Notes: a model not told the origin generated them from the sequence alone. A DNA stretch of 5,065 nucleotides from Chitinophaga pinensis (GCA_943331145.2 CALQKL020000172.1:1-5065), one strand, 5' to 3'. Shown: positions 1 to 5,065, counted from the first letter of the stretch. Translations and numbers: made by a program.

Positions 1-489
1 AATCGTTTCGATATTCCGATTTTAATGGAAGAGTTTTTACGCGCAGGCATGGATGTAGATTTGAGCAACAGAAGAATGATAGACGTACAGCATATTTTTT
101 ATTCAATGGAACCTCGTACACTATCAGCTGCATATAAATTTTATTGTCAAAAAGAATTGATAAATGCACACAGTGCAGAAGTAGACATTAACGCAACTAT
201 AGAAGTATTTATGTCGCAATTGGAACATTACAACCAATTGGGCAGCAGTATAGATTCAATACTCGCTGTAATTGGAGAAGAAAAAATTGTAGATTATGCA
301 CGTCGTTTTTCTTTTGATGATAAAGGGGTTGAGGTTTTTAATTTCGGGAAATACAAAGGCAAATCTGTAAGCGAAGTACTTAAAAGCGAACCTCATTACT
401 ACGATTGGATGATGCGTGGTGATTTCCCTTTACACACCAAACAAAAATTAACTGAAATCATGAATCGATCAATTTTAAAATCAAATTAA
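1..489 (+). CDS. DnaQ-like (DEDDh) 3'-5' exonuclease with ExoX-like C-terminal domain, 5'-truncated by the window
   Basis: The reading frame is open from base 1, so the start lies outside the window; the ATG at base 25 is internal. The first visible residues, NRFDIPIL, fit the end of the Exo II motif (N-x-x-F-D) of DEDDh exonucleases. The Exo III motif H-x4-D is present as HSAEVD (His codon 169-171, Asp codon 184-186), preceded by the TLSAAYKFYC segment typical of Bacteroidota members of this family. Exo I (DxE) must lie upstream and cannot be checked. After a linker, FNFGKYKGKSVSEVL...YYDWM (about 340-415) matches the small ExoX-like C-terminal domain often joined to these nucleases. The family removes nucleotides from DNA 3' ends in proofreading or repair; whether this copy is a polymerase III epsilon subunit or a stand-alone exonuclease cannot be decided here. 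It precedes the glycosyltransferase gene by 61 bp on the same strand, with no obvious terminator hairpin between them. Confidence 0.88.
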   Translation, partial: NRFDIPILMEEFLRAGMDVDLSNRRMIDVQHIFYSMEPRTLSAAYKFYCQKELINAHSAEVDINATIEVFMSQLEHYNQLGSSIDSILAVIGEEKIVDYARRFSFDDKGVEVFNFGKYKGKSVSEVLKSEPHYYDWMMRGDFPLHTKQKLTEIMNRSILKSN

Positions 490-507
490 TTATCATTAAA
501 AATTATA

Positions 508-533
508 TTGCTCAAATTATCTTGTTATTTTAG
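508..533 (+). promoter_or_regulatory. weak candidate promoter for the glycosyltransferase gene
   Basis: TATTTTAG at 526-533 matches the Bacteroidota -7 consensus TAnnTTTG except at one position, and a TTG lies at 508-510. The 15-bp gap is shorter than the usual spacing of roughly 17-23 bp, so the -33 assignment is doubtful. If used, the transcript would start only about 10 bases before the TTG start codon at 551. Read-through from the exonuclease gene is an alternative. Confidence 0.28.
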
Positions 534-550
534 CAACCAAAACTAAATCG

Positions 551-1291
551 TTGGATAAAATAGTTATCATACCAACCTATAATGAAAAAGAAAATATCGA
601 AGCAATAATTGCTGCGGTTATAGATTTACATCAAAATTTCCATGTGCTTATAATTGATGATGGCTCACCAGATGGCACAGCTAACATTGTTAGAAGTCTT
701 TTCCCTAAATACCCCGGCCAATTATTTTTAGAAGAAAGAAAAGGCAAGTTGGGCTTAGGCACCGCTTATATTCATGGCTTTAAATGGAGTTTACAAAAAG
801 GGTATCAATTTATTTTTGAAATGGATGCGGACTTTTCGCACAATCCTATTGATTTAATTCGTTTGCATCAAGCTTGTTTGGATGGTGCCGATGTATCAGT
901 AGGCTCAAGATATGTAAAAGGTGGAGCATTGAAAAACTGGCCAGCTGACCGTATTTTTATTTCAAAAGGAGCTTCACTATACACAAGAATTATTACATGG
1001 ATGCCCATTATGGATCCAACAGCAGGCTTTGTTTGTTACAAGAGAGGTGTTTTAGAAAAAATAAATTTAGATGCCATTCGTTTTATCGGCTATGCTTTCC
1101 AAATTTATATGAAGTTTACTGCTTGGAAACTTGGATTTAAAGTTAAAGAAGTACCCATTACATTTACAGACAGAAAACTGGGAGCAAGTAAAATGAGCAA
1201 GGGGATAATTCAGGAAGGTATTTTTGGCGTTTTAAAATTACGCCAAATGAGTATGAAATCTGATTATGTAAAACAAGTTAGCAATCCATAA
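551..1291 (+). CDS. polyprenol monophosphomannose synthase (GT2 family, DPM1-like)
   Basis: The 246-residue product is a complete GT-A fold glycosyltransferase of family GT2. Visible landmarks are VIIPTYNEKENI (residues 5-16), the nucleotide-binding DDGSPDGT (36-43), GLGTAYIHGF (68-77), the metal-binding DAD (92-94), GSRYVKGG (118-125), DPTAGF (155-160) and the late VPITFTDRKLGASKMS segment (201-216). These are the hallmarks of dolichol/polyprenol-phosphate mannose synthases, which move mannose from GDP-mannose to a polyprenyl phosphate on the cytoplasmic side of the membrane, giving a lipid-linked donor for later glycosylation. The length is normal and, as in soluble DPM1-type enzymes, there is no C-terminal membrane domain. 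The start is TTG: in this frame there is no ATG or GTG between the upstream in-frame stop (497-499) and the conserved VIIPTYNE block, and starting at 551 gives a normal N-terminus. Donor and acceptor are inferred from the family; a glucosyl version cannot be excluded. Confidence 0.88.
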   Translation: MDKIVIIPTYNEKENIEAIIAAVIDLHQNFHVLIIDDGSPDGTANIVRSLFPKYPGQLFLEERKGKLGLGTAYIHGFKWSLQKGYQFIFEMDADFSHNPIDLIRLHQACLDGADVSVGSRYVKGGALKNWPADRIFISKGASLYTRIITWMPIMDPTAGFVCYKRGVLEKINLDAIRFIGYAFQIYMKFTAWKLGFKVKEVPITFTDRKLGASKMSKGIIQEGIFGVLKLRQMSMKSDYVKQVSNP

Positions 1292-1295
1292 ATTA

Positions 1296-2408
1296 CTATT
1301 CCCACCTGAATAATTTTACAGCGAGTGCATAAACAATAATACCCCAAATCATCAATATGCCGATTTCAAATTTCACATCCCATAAGGATTGACCTTCGAA
1401 TGCAATCTTACGCATTGCAGCATTGATATGGGTTAAAGGCAAAGCTTGAGAAATGGGTTGAAGCCATTTCGGGAAATTATCAACTGAAAAAAATGTACCT
1501 CCAAGTAAAAACTGTGGTAATGTAATTAAATTGGCAAAAGGTGGAATCGTACTATCTGATGTAGCTACCCCACTTACCACAAACCCAAAACCCATAAAAA
1601 CCACCAATCCAAAAAAGCTCAATACCATCATATTTAAAAAGGTTTCAAAGCCATGTATTAATGTAAACCCAAAAGCAAAATATCCAACTAAAATGATTAC
1701 TACAGCCGTAATCAATTGAAAAATCACCCGGCTTAACCCTTCGCCTAAAATGATATAACTCCGTTGGATAGGCGTGGCAAAAAATCGTTTTAATACCATA
1801 GTATTTCGAAGGTTATAAAACATAAATGCAACACCAAAAACGCCTGCACTTAACAATGAAAACCCAAGCTGCCCGGGCAAGATAAAATCAATGGTTTTAA
1901 ACTCCCTAACCTGCGCCACATCTGTAACTGGATTAAATTCAAATGAAGTGTATTTATTCCTATCTACATACATTTTATCGCTGATTTTGTTTAACATATC
2001 ATCCAACATTGATTTTACTTGTGGCCATTGATCATTGCTTGAAGAAGTGGTTTTTAAAGTCAACCGAAAAGGTTGTTTTTCATTTGCCGTTGATTTTTCA
2101 ATTTTTACAATCCCCGCAAAACGTCCTTTATTTAAATCTGTTTTCATGGAAGTTTCATCAGGAAAACTTACGATTTTCAAACCATCCATTTGGGTCAATG
2201 TTTTGTAAACAACATTTGATGTGTCTGATGATTTATCTATAACAATTTTATACGATTGCTTTGCCCCATTTTTGCCAATAAACCCAAATACCAAAATAAA
2301 AATAAATGGAAAAACAAAACTGAAAATCACTGCAGATGGGTTTCGAGTAATAGAACGGAAACTGGCTTTGGTAATAGCCCACATCGCAACGAATTGATTA
2401 TACTTCAT
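1296..2408 (-). CDS. ABC-2 type transporter permease subunit without a visible ATPase partner
   Basis: The 370-residue membrane protein has the ABC-2 exporter permease layout: one N-terminal membrane helix (about residues 26-44, FSFVFPFIFILVFGFIG), a large hydrophilic extracytoplasmic region (about 45-175), then five further hydrophobic segments (about 177-198, 228-248, 258-280, 291-308 and 348-366). Family-typical segments are the cytoplasmic LKRFFATPIQRSYIILGEGLSR before the third helix and the LPLTHINAAMRKIAFEG stretch before the last one. Such permeases pair with a separate ATP-binding protein and export lipids, drugs, polysaccharides or peptides; the substrate cannot be read from the sequence. 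No Walker A or ABC signature gene occurs here: upstream is a repeat-filled spacer and a terminated unrelated gene, and downstream is a convergent gene 4 bp away. The partner must therefore be encoded elsewhere or be lost. The ATG at 2408 is well placed, directly before a conserved N-terminal region, with a -7-like element 22 bp upstream. Confidence 0.88.
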   Translation of the reverse strand: MKYNQFVAMWAITKASFRSITRNPSAVIFSFVFPFIFILVFGFIGKNGAKQSYKIVIDKSSDTSNVVYKTLTQMDGLKIVSFPDETSMKTDLNKGRFAGIVKIEKSTANEKQPFRLTLKTTSSSNDQWPQVKSMLDDMLNKISDKMYVDRNKYTSFEFNPVTDVAQVREFKTIDFILPGQLGFSLLSAGVFGVAFMFYNLRNTMVLKRFFATPIQRSYIILGEGLSRVIFQLITAVVIILVGYFAFGFTLIHGFETFLNMMVLSFFGLVVFMGFGFVVSGVATSDSTIPPFANLITLPQFLLGGTFFSVDNFPKWLQPISQALPLTHINAAMRKIAFEGQSLWDVKFEIGILMIWGIIVYALAVKLFRWE

Positions 2409-2430
2409 AAGTAGTACTTTTTATAAAATG

Positions 2431-2438
2431 CAAATCTA
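2431..2438 (-). promoter_or_regulatory. candidate -7 promoter element of the permease gene
   Basis: On the minus strand this reads TAGATTTG, an exact match to the Bacteroidota sigma-A -7 consensus TAnnTTTG. It ends 22 bp before the permease ATG, so a start of transcription near 2425 would leave a short A/T-rich leader with no Shine-Dalgarno sequence, which is normal in this phylum. No TTG lies at the usual -33 distance on the minus strand, because that region is occupied by the 9-bp tandem array, whose minus-strand unit CAAACCTCA lacks TTG. Confidence 0.5.
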
Positions 2439-2449
2439 ATTAAAAGAGA

Positions 2450-2554
2450 TGAGGTTTGTGAGGTTTGTGAGGTTTGTGAGGTTTGTGAGGTTTGTGAGGT
2501 TTGTGAGGTTTGTGAGGTTTGAGAGGTTTGTGAGGTTTGAGAGGTTTGTGAGGT
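2450..2554. repeat. 9-bp tandem repeat, unit TGAGGTTTG, 11 full copies plus a 6-bp partial copy
   Basis: Units start every 9 bp from 2450. Units 1-8 (2450-2521) are identical. Units 9 (2522-2530) and 11 (2540-2548) read AGAGGTTTG, unit 10 (2531-2539) is canonical, and a partial TGAGGT closes the array at 2549-2554. The strong identity, with variants only at the far end, suggests recent copy-number change at the end next to the permease promoter. The unit length is a multiple of three, so copy-number changes do not shift a reading frame, but they do change the spacing of any upstream element relative to the -7 element at 2431-2438. Confidence 0.97.
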
Positions 2555-2560
2555 AAAAAC

Positions 2561-2605
2561 GTTCAAAAGGTTCAATTTGTGCAATGAGTTCAAAAGGTTG
2601 GAAGT
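2561..2605. repeat. degenerate 9-bp repeat block, unit like GTTCAAAAG
   Basis: Five consecutive 9-mers can be laid out: GTTCAAAAG, GTTCAATTT, GTGCAATGA, GTTCAAAAG, GTTGGAAGT. The first and fourth are identical, and GTTCAAAAGGTT recurs exactly at 2561-2572 and 2588-2599, a distance of 27 bp or three units. The period is the same as in the neighbouring clean array but the phase is shifted by one base and the unit differs. It may be an older, decayed array of the same kind. Confidence 0.55.
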
Positions 2606-2642
2606 GATTTCCATTTATTAGCATCTTTATATTATAAAAAAA

Positions 2643-2674
2643 CTTTGTGCCTTTACGTCTTCGTGCCTTTGTGT
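2643..2674. repeat. degenerate 8-bp repeat, unit like CTTTGTGC, four copies
   Basis: Four adjacent 8-mers read CTTTGTGC, CTTTACGT, CTTCGTGC and CTTTGTGT. On the minus strand this is the ACACAAAG/GCACGAAG type of low-complexity sequence that, from general knowledge, recurs in intergenic regions of many bacteria and is often mistranslated as KGTK/ARRRKGTK-like peptides. I see no protein or RNA gene here. Confidence 0.6.
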
Positions 2675-2717
2675 CAAAACCCTTTTTGTGAAACAAAAAT
2701 ATTTGTGGCTCCGGTTC

Positions 2718-2748
2718 AAAAAAAAGAGGCTGTCAATTGACAGCCTCT
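2718..2748 (-). terminator. intrinsic terminator of the T9SS-sorted protein gene
   Basis: A perfect inverted repeat has arms AGAGGCTGTC (2725-2734) and GACAGCCTCT (2739-2748) around an AATT loop. Read on the minus strand, the 10-bp stem is followed directly by a run of U from the A-tract at 2718-2724. It begins 21 bp after the stop codon of the gene at 2770-4008. On the + strand there is no T-run after the stem, so it should act in the minus direction only. Confidence 0.92.
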
Positions 2749-2769
2749 GACTTATTAACCCAGAATTAA

Positions 2770-4008
2770 TTATTGAATAACTATTTTTTCGTTGATGATT
2801 ATTTGATTGTTGGCATCTAATACCCTAACAAAATAAACCCCTTGGGCCATATTTGCATTAGTATTTATTTTTTCAACTTGTGTACCTTTTCCAAGTTTTA
2901 CTGTTTTGCTTAACAAGTTACGTCCTGTTAAATCAGTCAATACGATTCTATATCTTCCTGCATTAGCATTTTCAAATAAAACATTGAAAGATGAAGAAGT
3001 TACCGGATTTGGGAACACTTTTGCATCAACTGGAATATTTGAAGCCGTAACTACTTTACTGTTTAATAAATTATCCGCTTCTTTTTGTAACAATAAATTT
3101 GAATTTGCAAAATCAGATACGTTGTACTTAACATTCGATCCTACCATTTTAACTGCTTTCAAATCGTTGATTTGCATTTTGTAGTAACCATCAAAAAGAT
3201 TAGCACTCGCTAAAACGATTTCACCTTCATCATTAACAGCAGCTGCATTAGTAGTATAACCAGCAGGTAAACCTTGAATATTGCCTTTGTAAGTAGCAAT
3301 ACGTGAATTGATATCAATTACAAATACAGCATGACTTGCAGAAATTACATATAATTTTCCAAAAGCATCAGCGATCATATCACCACCCCAGCTTGAGCAT
3401 TTGTTATGGATAGACATTCCGCCGTTTGATGATGCATCTACAATATTGCCTAAATCAGAAATTACAGGTCTTTTCCCTGTTGTAAAGCTTAAAAAATGGT
3501 TGCCATCATTGCTCATTGCGTAACCATTTCCATCAGCCCCAATAACCATACGAGTGATATTCGCTGCTTCATCATTTGGATCTAAAGATCTTTTTCCTTC
3601 AAAATTCATTGTATAAAATTCTGGAGTTTCTGATCCTAAATCTAACCAACGCAATTCGTTTTTGCGCATTGGTGTGAAAAACAATTTGTTGCTTCTTTTA
3701 TCATATGCGGCTGCAGCAACTAATGTTCCTGTTGGATACGAAGCAGAAGTGAAAATATTTTCGTTAGGAAAAGCATTTTGATTGTTTGTAATTTTCGAAT
3801 TTACATCAGTGATTGTAAATATAGATTTACTGCGTTCAAATAAAGTTTTGATCACTTCGCCACTATTTATATCCACTTGGCGAATGTTCATCCAAACGAA
3901 ATCGTTGTTTCCATCTCCTGTAATCGCAAAAGTAGTTTTATTGTGTTGCGCATTAGCAAATAAGCTAGATGCAATCAACGACACTGTAAGTAAAATTTTG
4001 TTGTTCAT
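2770..4008 (-). CDS. secreted protein with propeller-like repeats and a T9SS type A C-terminal sorting domain, function unknown
   Basis: The 412-residue product begins with a Sec signal peptide (MNNK, hydrophobic core LLTVSLIASSLF, likely cleavage ANA|Q after residue 20). The last 80 or so residues form a T9SS type A sorting domain: VFPNP (331-335), GRYRIVLTDLTGR (351-363), GVYFVRV (390-396) and a terminal KIVIQ. It is therefore expected to cross the outer membrane through the type IX system and be released or anchored at the surface. The middle has at least four segments of similar shape, with a small-residue/Asp turn, then a beta strand and a second strand: about 98-124, 154-175, 211-235 and 257-280 (for example ADGNGYAMSNDGNHFLSF and DAFGKLYVISASHAVFVIDINS). 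This suggests a beta-propeller. I see no catalytic motif and do not recognise a named family. The gene is probably monocistronic, with a strong terminator 21 bp downstream and a 184-bp upstream gap. ATG at 4008 is chosen because it gives a proper signal peptide. Confidence 0.85.
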   Translation of the reverse strand: MNNKILLTVSLIASSLFANAQHNKTTFAITGDGNNDFVWMNIRQVDINSGEVIKTLFERSKSIFTITDVNSKITNNQNAFPNENIFTSASYPTGTLVAAAAYDKRSNKLFFTPMRKNELRWLDLGSETPEFYTMNFEGKRSLDPNDEAANITRMVIGADGNGYAMSNDGNHFLSFTTGKRPVISDLGNIVDASSNGGMSIHNKCSSWGGDMIADAFGKLYVISASHAVFVIDINSRIATYKGNIQGLPAGYTTNAAAVNDEGEIVLASANLFDGYYKMQINDLKAVKMVGSNVKYNVSDFANSNLLLQKEADNLLNSKVVTASNIPVDAKVFPNPVTSSSFNVLFENANAGRYRIVLTDLTGRNLLSKTVKLGKGTQVEKINTNANMAQGVYFVRVLDANNQIIINEKIVIQ

Positions 4009-4052
4009 AAGTGAAGGTTTGTTTAAAATATTTATCTTAATTGTTTAGAAAT

Positions 4053-4083
4053 TGAAAATACGAATAACTTAATTACATTCCAA
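4053..4083 (-). promoter_or_regulatory. candidate promoter of the T9SS-sorted protein gene
   Basis: On the minus strand a TTG (4083-4081) is followed after 20 bp by TATTTTCA (4060-4053), which matches TAnnTTTG at all but the last two positions. The spacing suits the Bacteroidota consensus. The start of transcription would be about 40 bases before the ATG at 4008. An A-rich tract lies directly upstream of the -33 element. Confidence 0.35.
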
Positions 4084-4085
4084 GA

Positions 4086-4102
4086 TTTTTTTCTTTTTTT
4101 TT
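4086..4102. repeat. homopolymer tract T7-C-T9
   Basis: Seven T (4086-4092), one C and nine T (4094-4102). On the minus strand this is an A9-G-A7 tract that lies just upstream of the candidate -33 element of the T9SS gene. It could act as an UP-like element that aids polymerase binding, or as intrinsically bent DNA, and runs this long can slip during replication. Confidence 0.6.
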
Positions 4103-4116
4103 CCATATATAAATCA

Positions 4117-4132
4117 TAGTTTCTTGAAACTA
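4117..4132. promoter_or_regulatory. small inverted repeat, TAGTTTC-TT-GAAACTA
   Basis: Seven-base arms are separated by two bases, lying between the kinase-like gene and the T9SS gene. As RNA it would be a weak, AT-rich hairpin, and on the minus strand it is followed by an A-tract rather than U, so it does not look like a terminator for the kinase-like gene. A repressor or activator site upstream of the T9SS gene is possible; nothing else supports it. Confidence 0.25.
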
Positions 4133-4192
4133 CTTAATTGTTTAAATTCTATATGGCTATCTTATTTGTTTTTGGGAGATTTTAAATAAAAA

Positions 4193-5035
4193 TCAATCTT
4201 TATGATATTTAATTAACCCATCCATAGGCGTTTTAATTATTTTACCCAATTGCAATTCGTAAGTATTACAAATTTCTTTTAACACGTCTTTGAACCCAAA
4301 TGCCACGCTACCTACAAAATGTATTGGCATCGTCCAACTTTCTCGATACTTATATAAATGATTAAAAAAGAACTCATTAAAGCCGTCTTCAATAATATTC
4401 TCAATCATAAAATGACCGCGATTTTCGATCAAAAACGGAACAAATGAAGCTAAGTATTTATTAGCTAATGGTTTCCTATACACATTTTCCAAAATTTCGG
4501 TTGAGTTGGTTTGATATTTTGATGTAAATCTATCCATCATATCAGGATCAAATGTTCCATATAAATAATGTTGTAGGACTTTTTTACCCAAATAAGCCCC
4601 ACCTCCTTCATCACCTAATACATACCCCAAGCCAGGACTATTTTTTACAACTTTTTTACCATTATAATAACACGAATTTGAACCTGTTCCCAAAATGCAT
4701 GCAATTCCTTTATTGTTTCCACACAAAGCCTTGGAAGCGCCTATTAAGTCTGTGTCCACAAATACTTTGGATTTATTAAACACCGATCTCAAGGCCGATT
4801 TAACCAATAGTACGTTTTCGGGATTACTGCAACCTGTTCCGTAATAATAAATCAATTCTGGTAATTTGGATTTCAGCTTAGGCAACAATTCATTTTGAAA
4901 AATTTCAATCATTTGATCCTTAGAAAGAAAATATGGACTAATACCCTGAGTTGAAACATGTATTTTTTTCTTTCCATCCAACAAACACCAATCTGTTTTT
5001 GAAGAACCACTATCTGCAATTAGTTTTATAGACAT
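4193..5035 (-). CDS. N-acetylglucosamine kinase-like protein, BadF/BadG/BcrA/BcrD ATPase family
   Basis: The 280-residue product has the ASKHA sugar-kinase core. The phosphate-1 loop is DSGSSKTDW (residues 8-16). VDTDLIGA (93-100) carries the acidic residues expected near the catalytic base. Phosphate-2 is LGTGSNS (115-121). The glycine-rich GLGYVLGDEGGGAYLG (135-150) is the most characteristic segment of this family, and VGSVAFGF (241-248) is the adenosine-binding segment. The length is normal for bacterial members. Homologues in Bacteroidota are usually annotated as N-acetylglucosamine kinases, which use ATP to make GlcNAc-6-phosphate in the cytoplasm during amino-sugar uptake or cell-wall recycling. 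The exact substrate is inferred and could be another amino sugar. The ATG at 5035 gives a start seven codons before the phosphate-1 loop, which is normal; no Shine-Dalgarno sequence precedes it. Only 30 bp of upstream DNA are visible, so its promoter or operon partners cannot be judged. No convincing terminator follows the stop. Confidence 0.87.
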   Translation of the reverse strand: MSIKLIADSGSSKTDWCLLDGKKKIHVSTQGISPYFLSKDQMIEIFQNELLPKLKSKLPELIYYYGTGCSNPENVLLVKSALRSVFNKSKVFVDTDLIGASKALCGNNKGIACILGTGSNSCYYNGKKVVKNSPGLGYVLGDEGGGAYLGKKVLQHYLYGTFDPDMMDRFTSKYQTNSTEILENVYRKPLANKYLASFVPFLIENRGHFMIENIIEDGFNEFFFNHLYKYRESWTMPIHFVGSVAFGFKDVLKEICNTYELQLGKIIKTPMDGLIKYHKD

Positions 5036-5065
5036 ACTTTTGATTTTTAAAAATTTAAATTAACC

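Larger units (their letters stand above)
2409..2769. other. repeat-rich non-coding island between two minus-strand genes
   Basis: This 361-bp stretch contains no gene I would accept. In window order it holds the permease leader and -7-like element (2409-2438), a 9-bp tandem array (2450-2554), a degenerate 9-bp array (2561-2605), an AT-rich stretch without clear structure (about 2606-2642), a degenerate 8-bp array (2643-2674), a further featureless stretch (2675-2717), and the terminator of the downstream T9SS gene (2718-2748). The open frames on the minus strand consist mostly of SQT or TNL tripeptide repeats produced by the 9-bp unit and are judged to be artefacts of the array. Confidence 0.8.
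4036..4144. repeat. pair of 12-bp direct repeats, CTTAATTGTTTA, upstream of the T9SS gene
   Basis: CTTAATTGTTTA occurs exactly at 4036-4047 and 4133-4144, 97 bp apart start to start. One copy falls in the predicted leader of the T9SS gene and the other lies about 50 bp upstream of the candidate -33 element. It could be a binding site used twice. The AT-rich context means chance is not excluded. Confidence 0.35.

Noticed and set aside
1531..1719. Plus-strand open frame of 62 codons inside the permease gene
   Set aside because: It is antisense to a well-supported permease with clear membrane segments and has no independent domain evidence.
2450..2554. CRISPR array
   Set aside because: The units are 9 bp and directly adjacent, with no unique spacers and no cas genes nearby. 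This is a simple tandem repeat.
2405..2614. Minus-strand 69-codon frame with SQT repeats whose stop overlaps the permease start as ATGA, as in translationally coupled genes
   Set aside because: Most of it is the 9-bp array read in one frame. The array is open in every minus-strand frame because its unit contains no stop there. The -7-like element lies inside the frame, and the flanking residues show no recognisable domain. The ATGA overlap is probably chance, although a peptide match would reverse this.
2436..2696. Minus-strand 86-codon frame with TNL repeats and an N-terminal ARRRKGTK segment
   Set aside because: It is the translation of the 8-bp and 9-bp arrays plus the AT-rich DNA between them. 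No domain, no conserved start context, and it overlaps the permease -7-like element.
2725..2748. Perfect 24-bp palindrome as an operator or bidirectional terminator
   Set aside because: The U-run follows only on the minus strand and the site lies 21 bp after a minus-strand stop codon, so a one-way intrinsic terminator explains it fully.
4117..4132. Terminator for the kinase-like gene
   Set aside because: The stem is short and AT-rich, and the minus-strand sequence after it is A-rich rather than U-rich.
4552..4779. Plus-strand open frame of 75 codons inside the kinase-like gene
   Set aside because: It is antisense to conserved kinase motifs and shows no domain of its own.

Overview
The window looks like a piece of a Bacteroidota chromosome, most likely from the Chitinophagia/Sphingobacteriia side. 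The DNA is AT-rich. One gene encodes a secreted protein with a type IX secretion (T9SS) C-terminal sorting domain. None of the four visible start codons has a clear Shine-Dalgarno sequence, and the possible promoters resemble the Bacteroidota TTG / TAnnTTTG consensus rather than the E. coli one. The species cannot be named from the sequence.

Layout. On the + strand, the 3' part of a DnaQ-like 3'-5' exonuclease gene (1-489, start outside the window) is followed after 61 bp by a GT2 polyprenol-phosphate mannosyltransferase gene that appears to start with TTG (551-1291). That gene meets, tail to tail with only 4 bp between stop codons, a minus-strand ABC-2 family permease gene (1296-2408). No ATPase partner gene is visible. 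Upstream of the permease start lies a 361-bp non-coding stretch (2409-2769) that is the most unusual part of the window. It holds a consensus-like -7 element, an almost perfect 9-bp tandem array of about 11.7 copies, a degenerate 9-bp array, a degenerate 8-bp array, and the intrinsic terminator of the next gene. Beyond it, both on the minus strand, are a secreted T9SS-sorted protein with propeller-like repeats (2770-4008) and a BadF/BadG-type N-acetylglucosamine kinase-like gene (4193-5035). A 184-bp AT-rich spacer separates these two.

The five genes do not form one pathway. They look like separate housekeeping or accessory units: DNA repair/processing, lipid-linked sugar donor synthesis, membrane export, a secreted protein of unknown function, and amino-sugar phosphorylation. 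I see no defence system, mobile element, CRISPR array, tRNA or rRNA. I do not find evidence for a wholly new system. The best lead is the 9-bp tandem array, which sits where the -33 region and upstream promoter of the permease gene should be and could make its expression variable.
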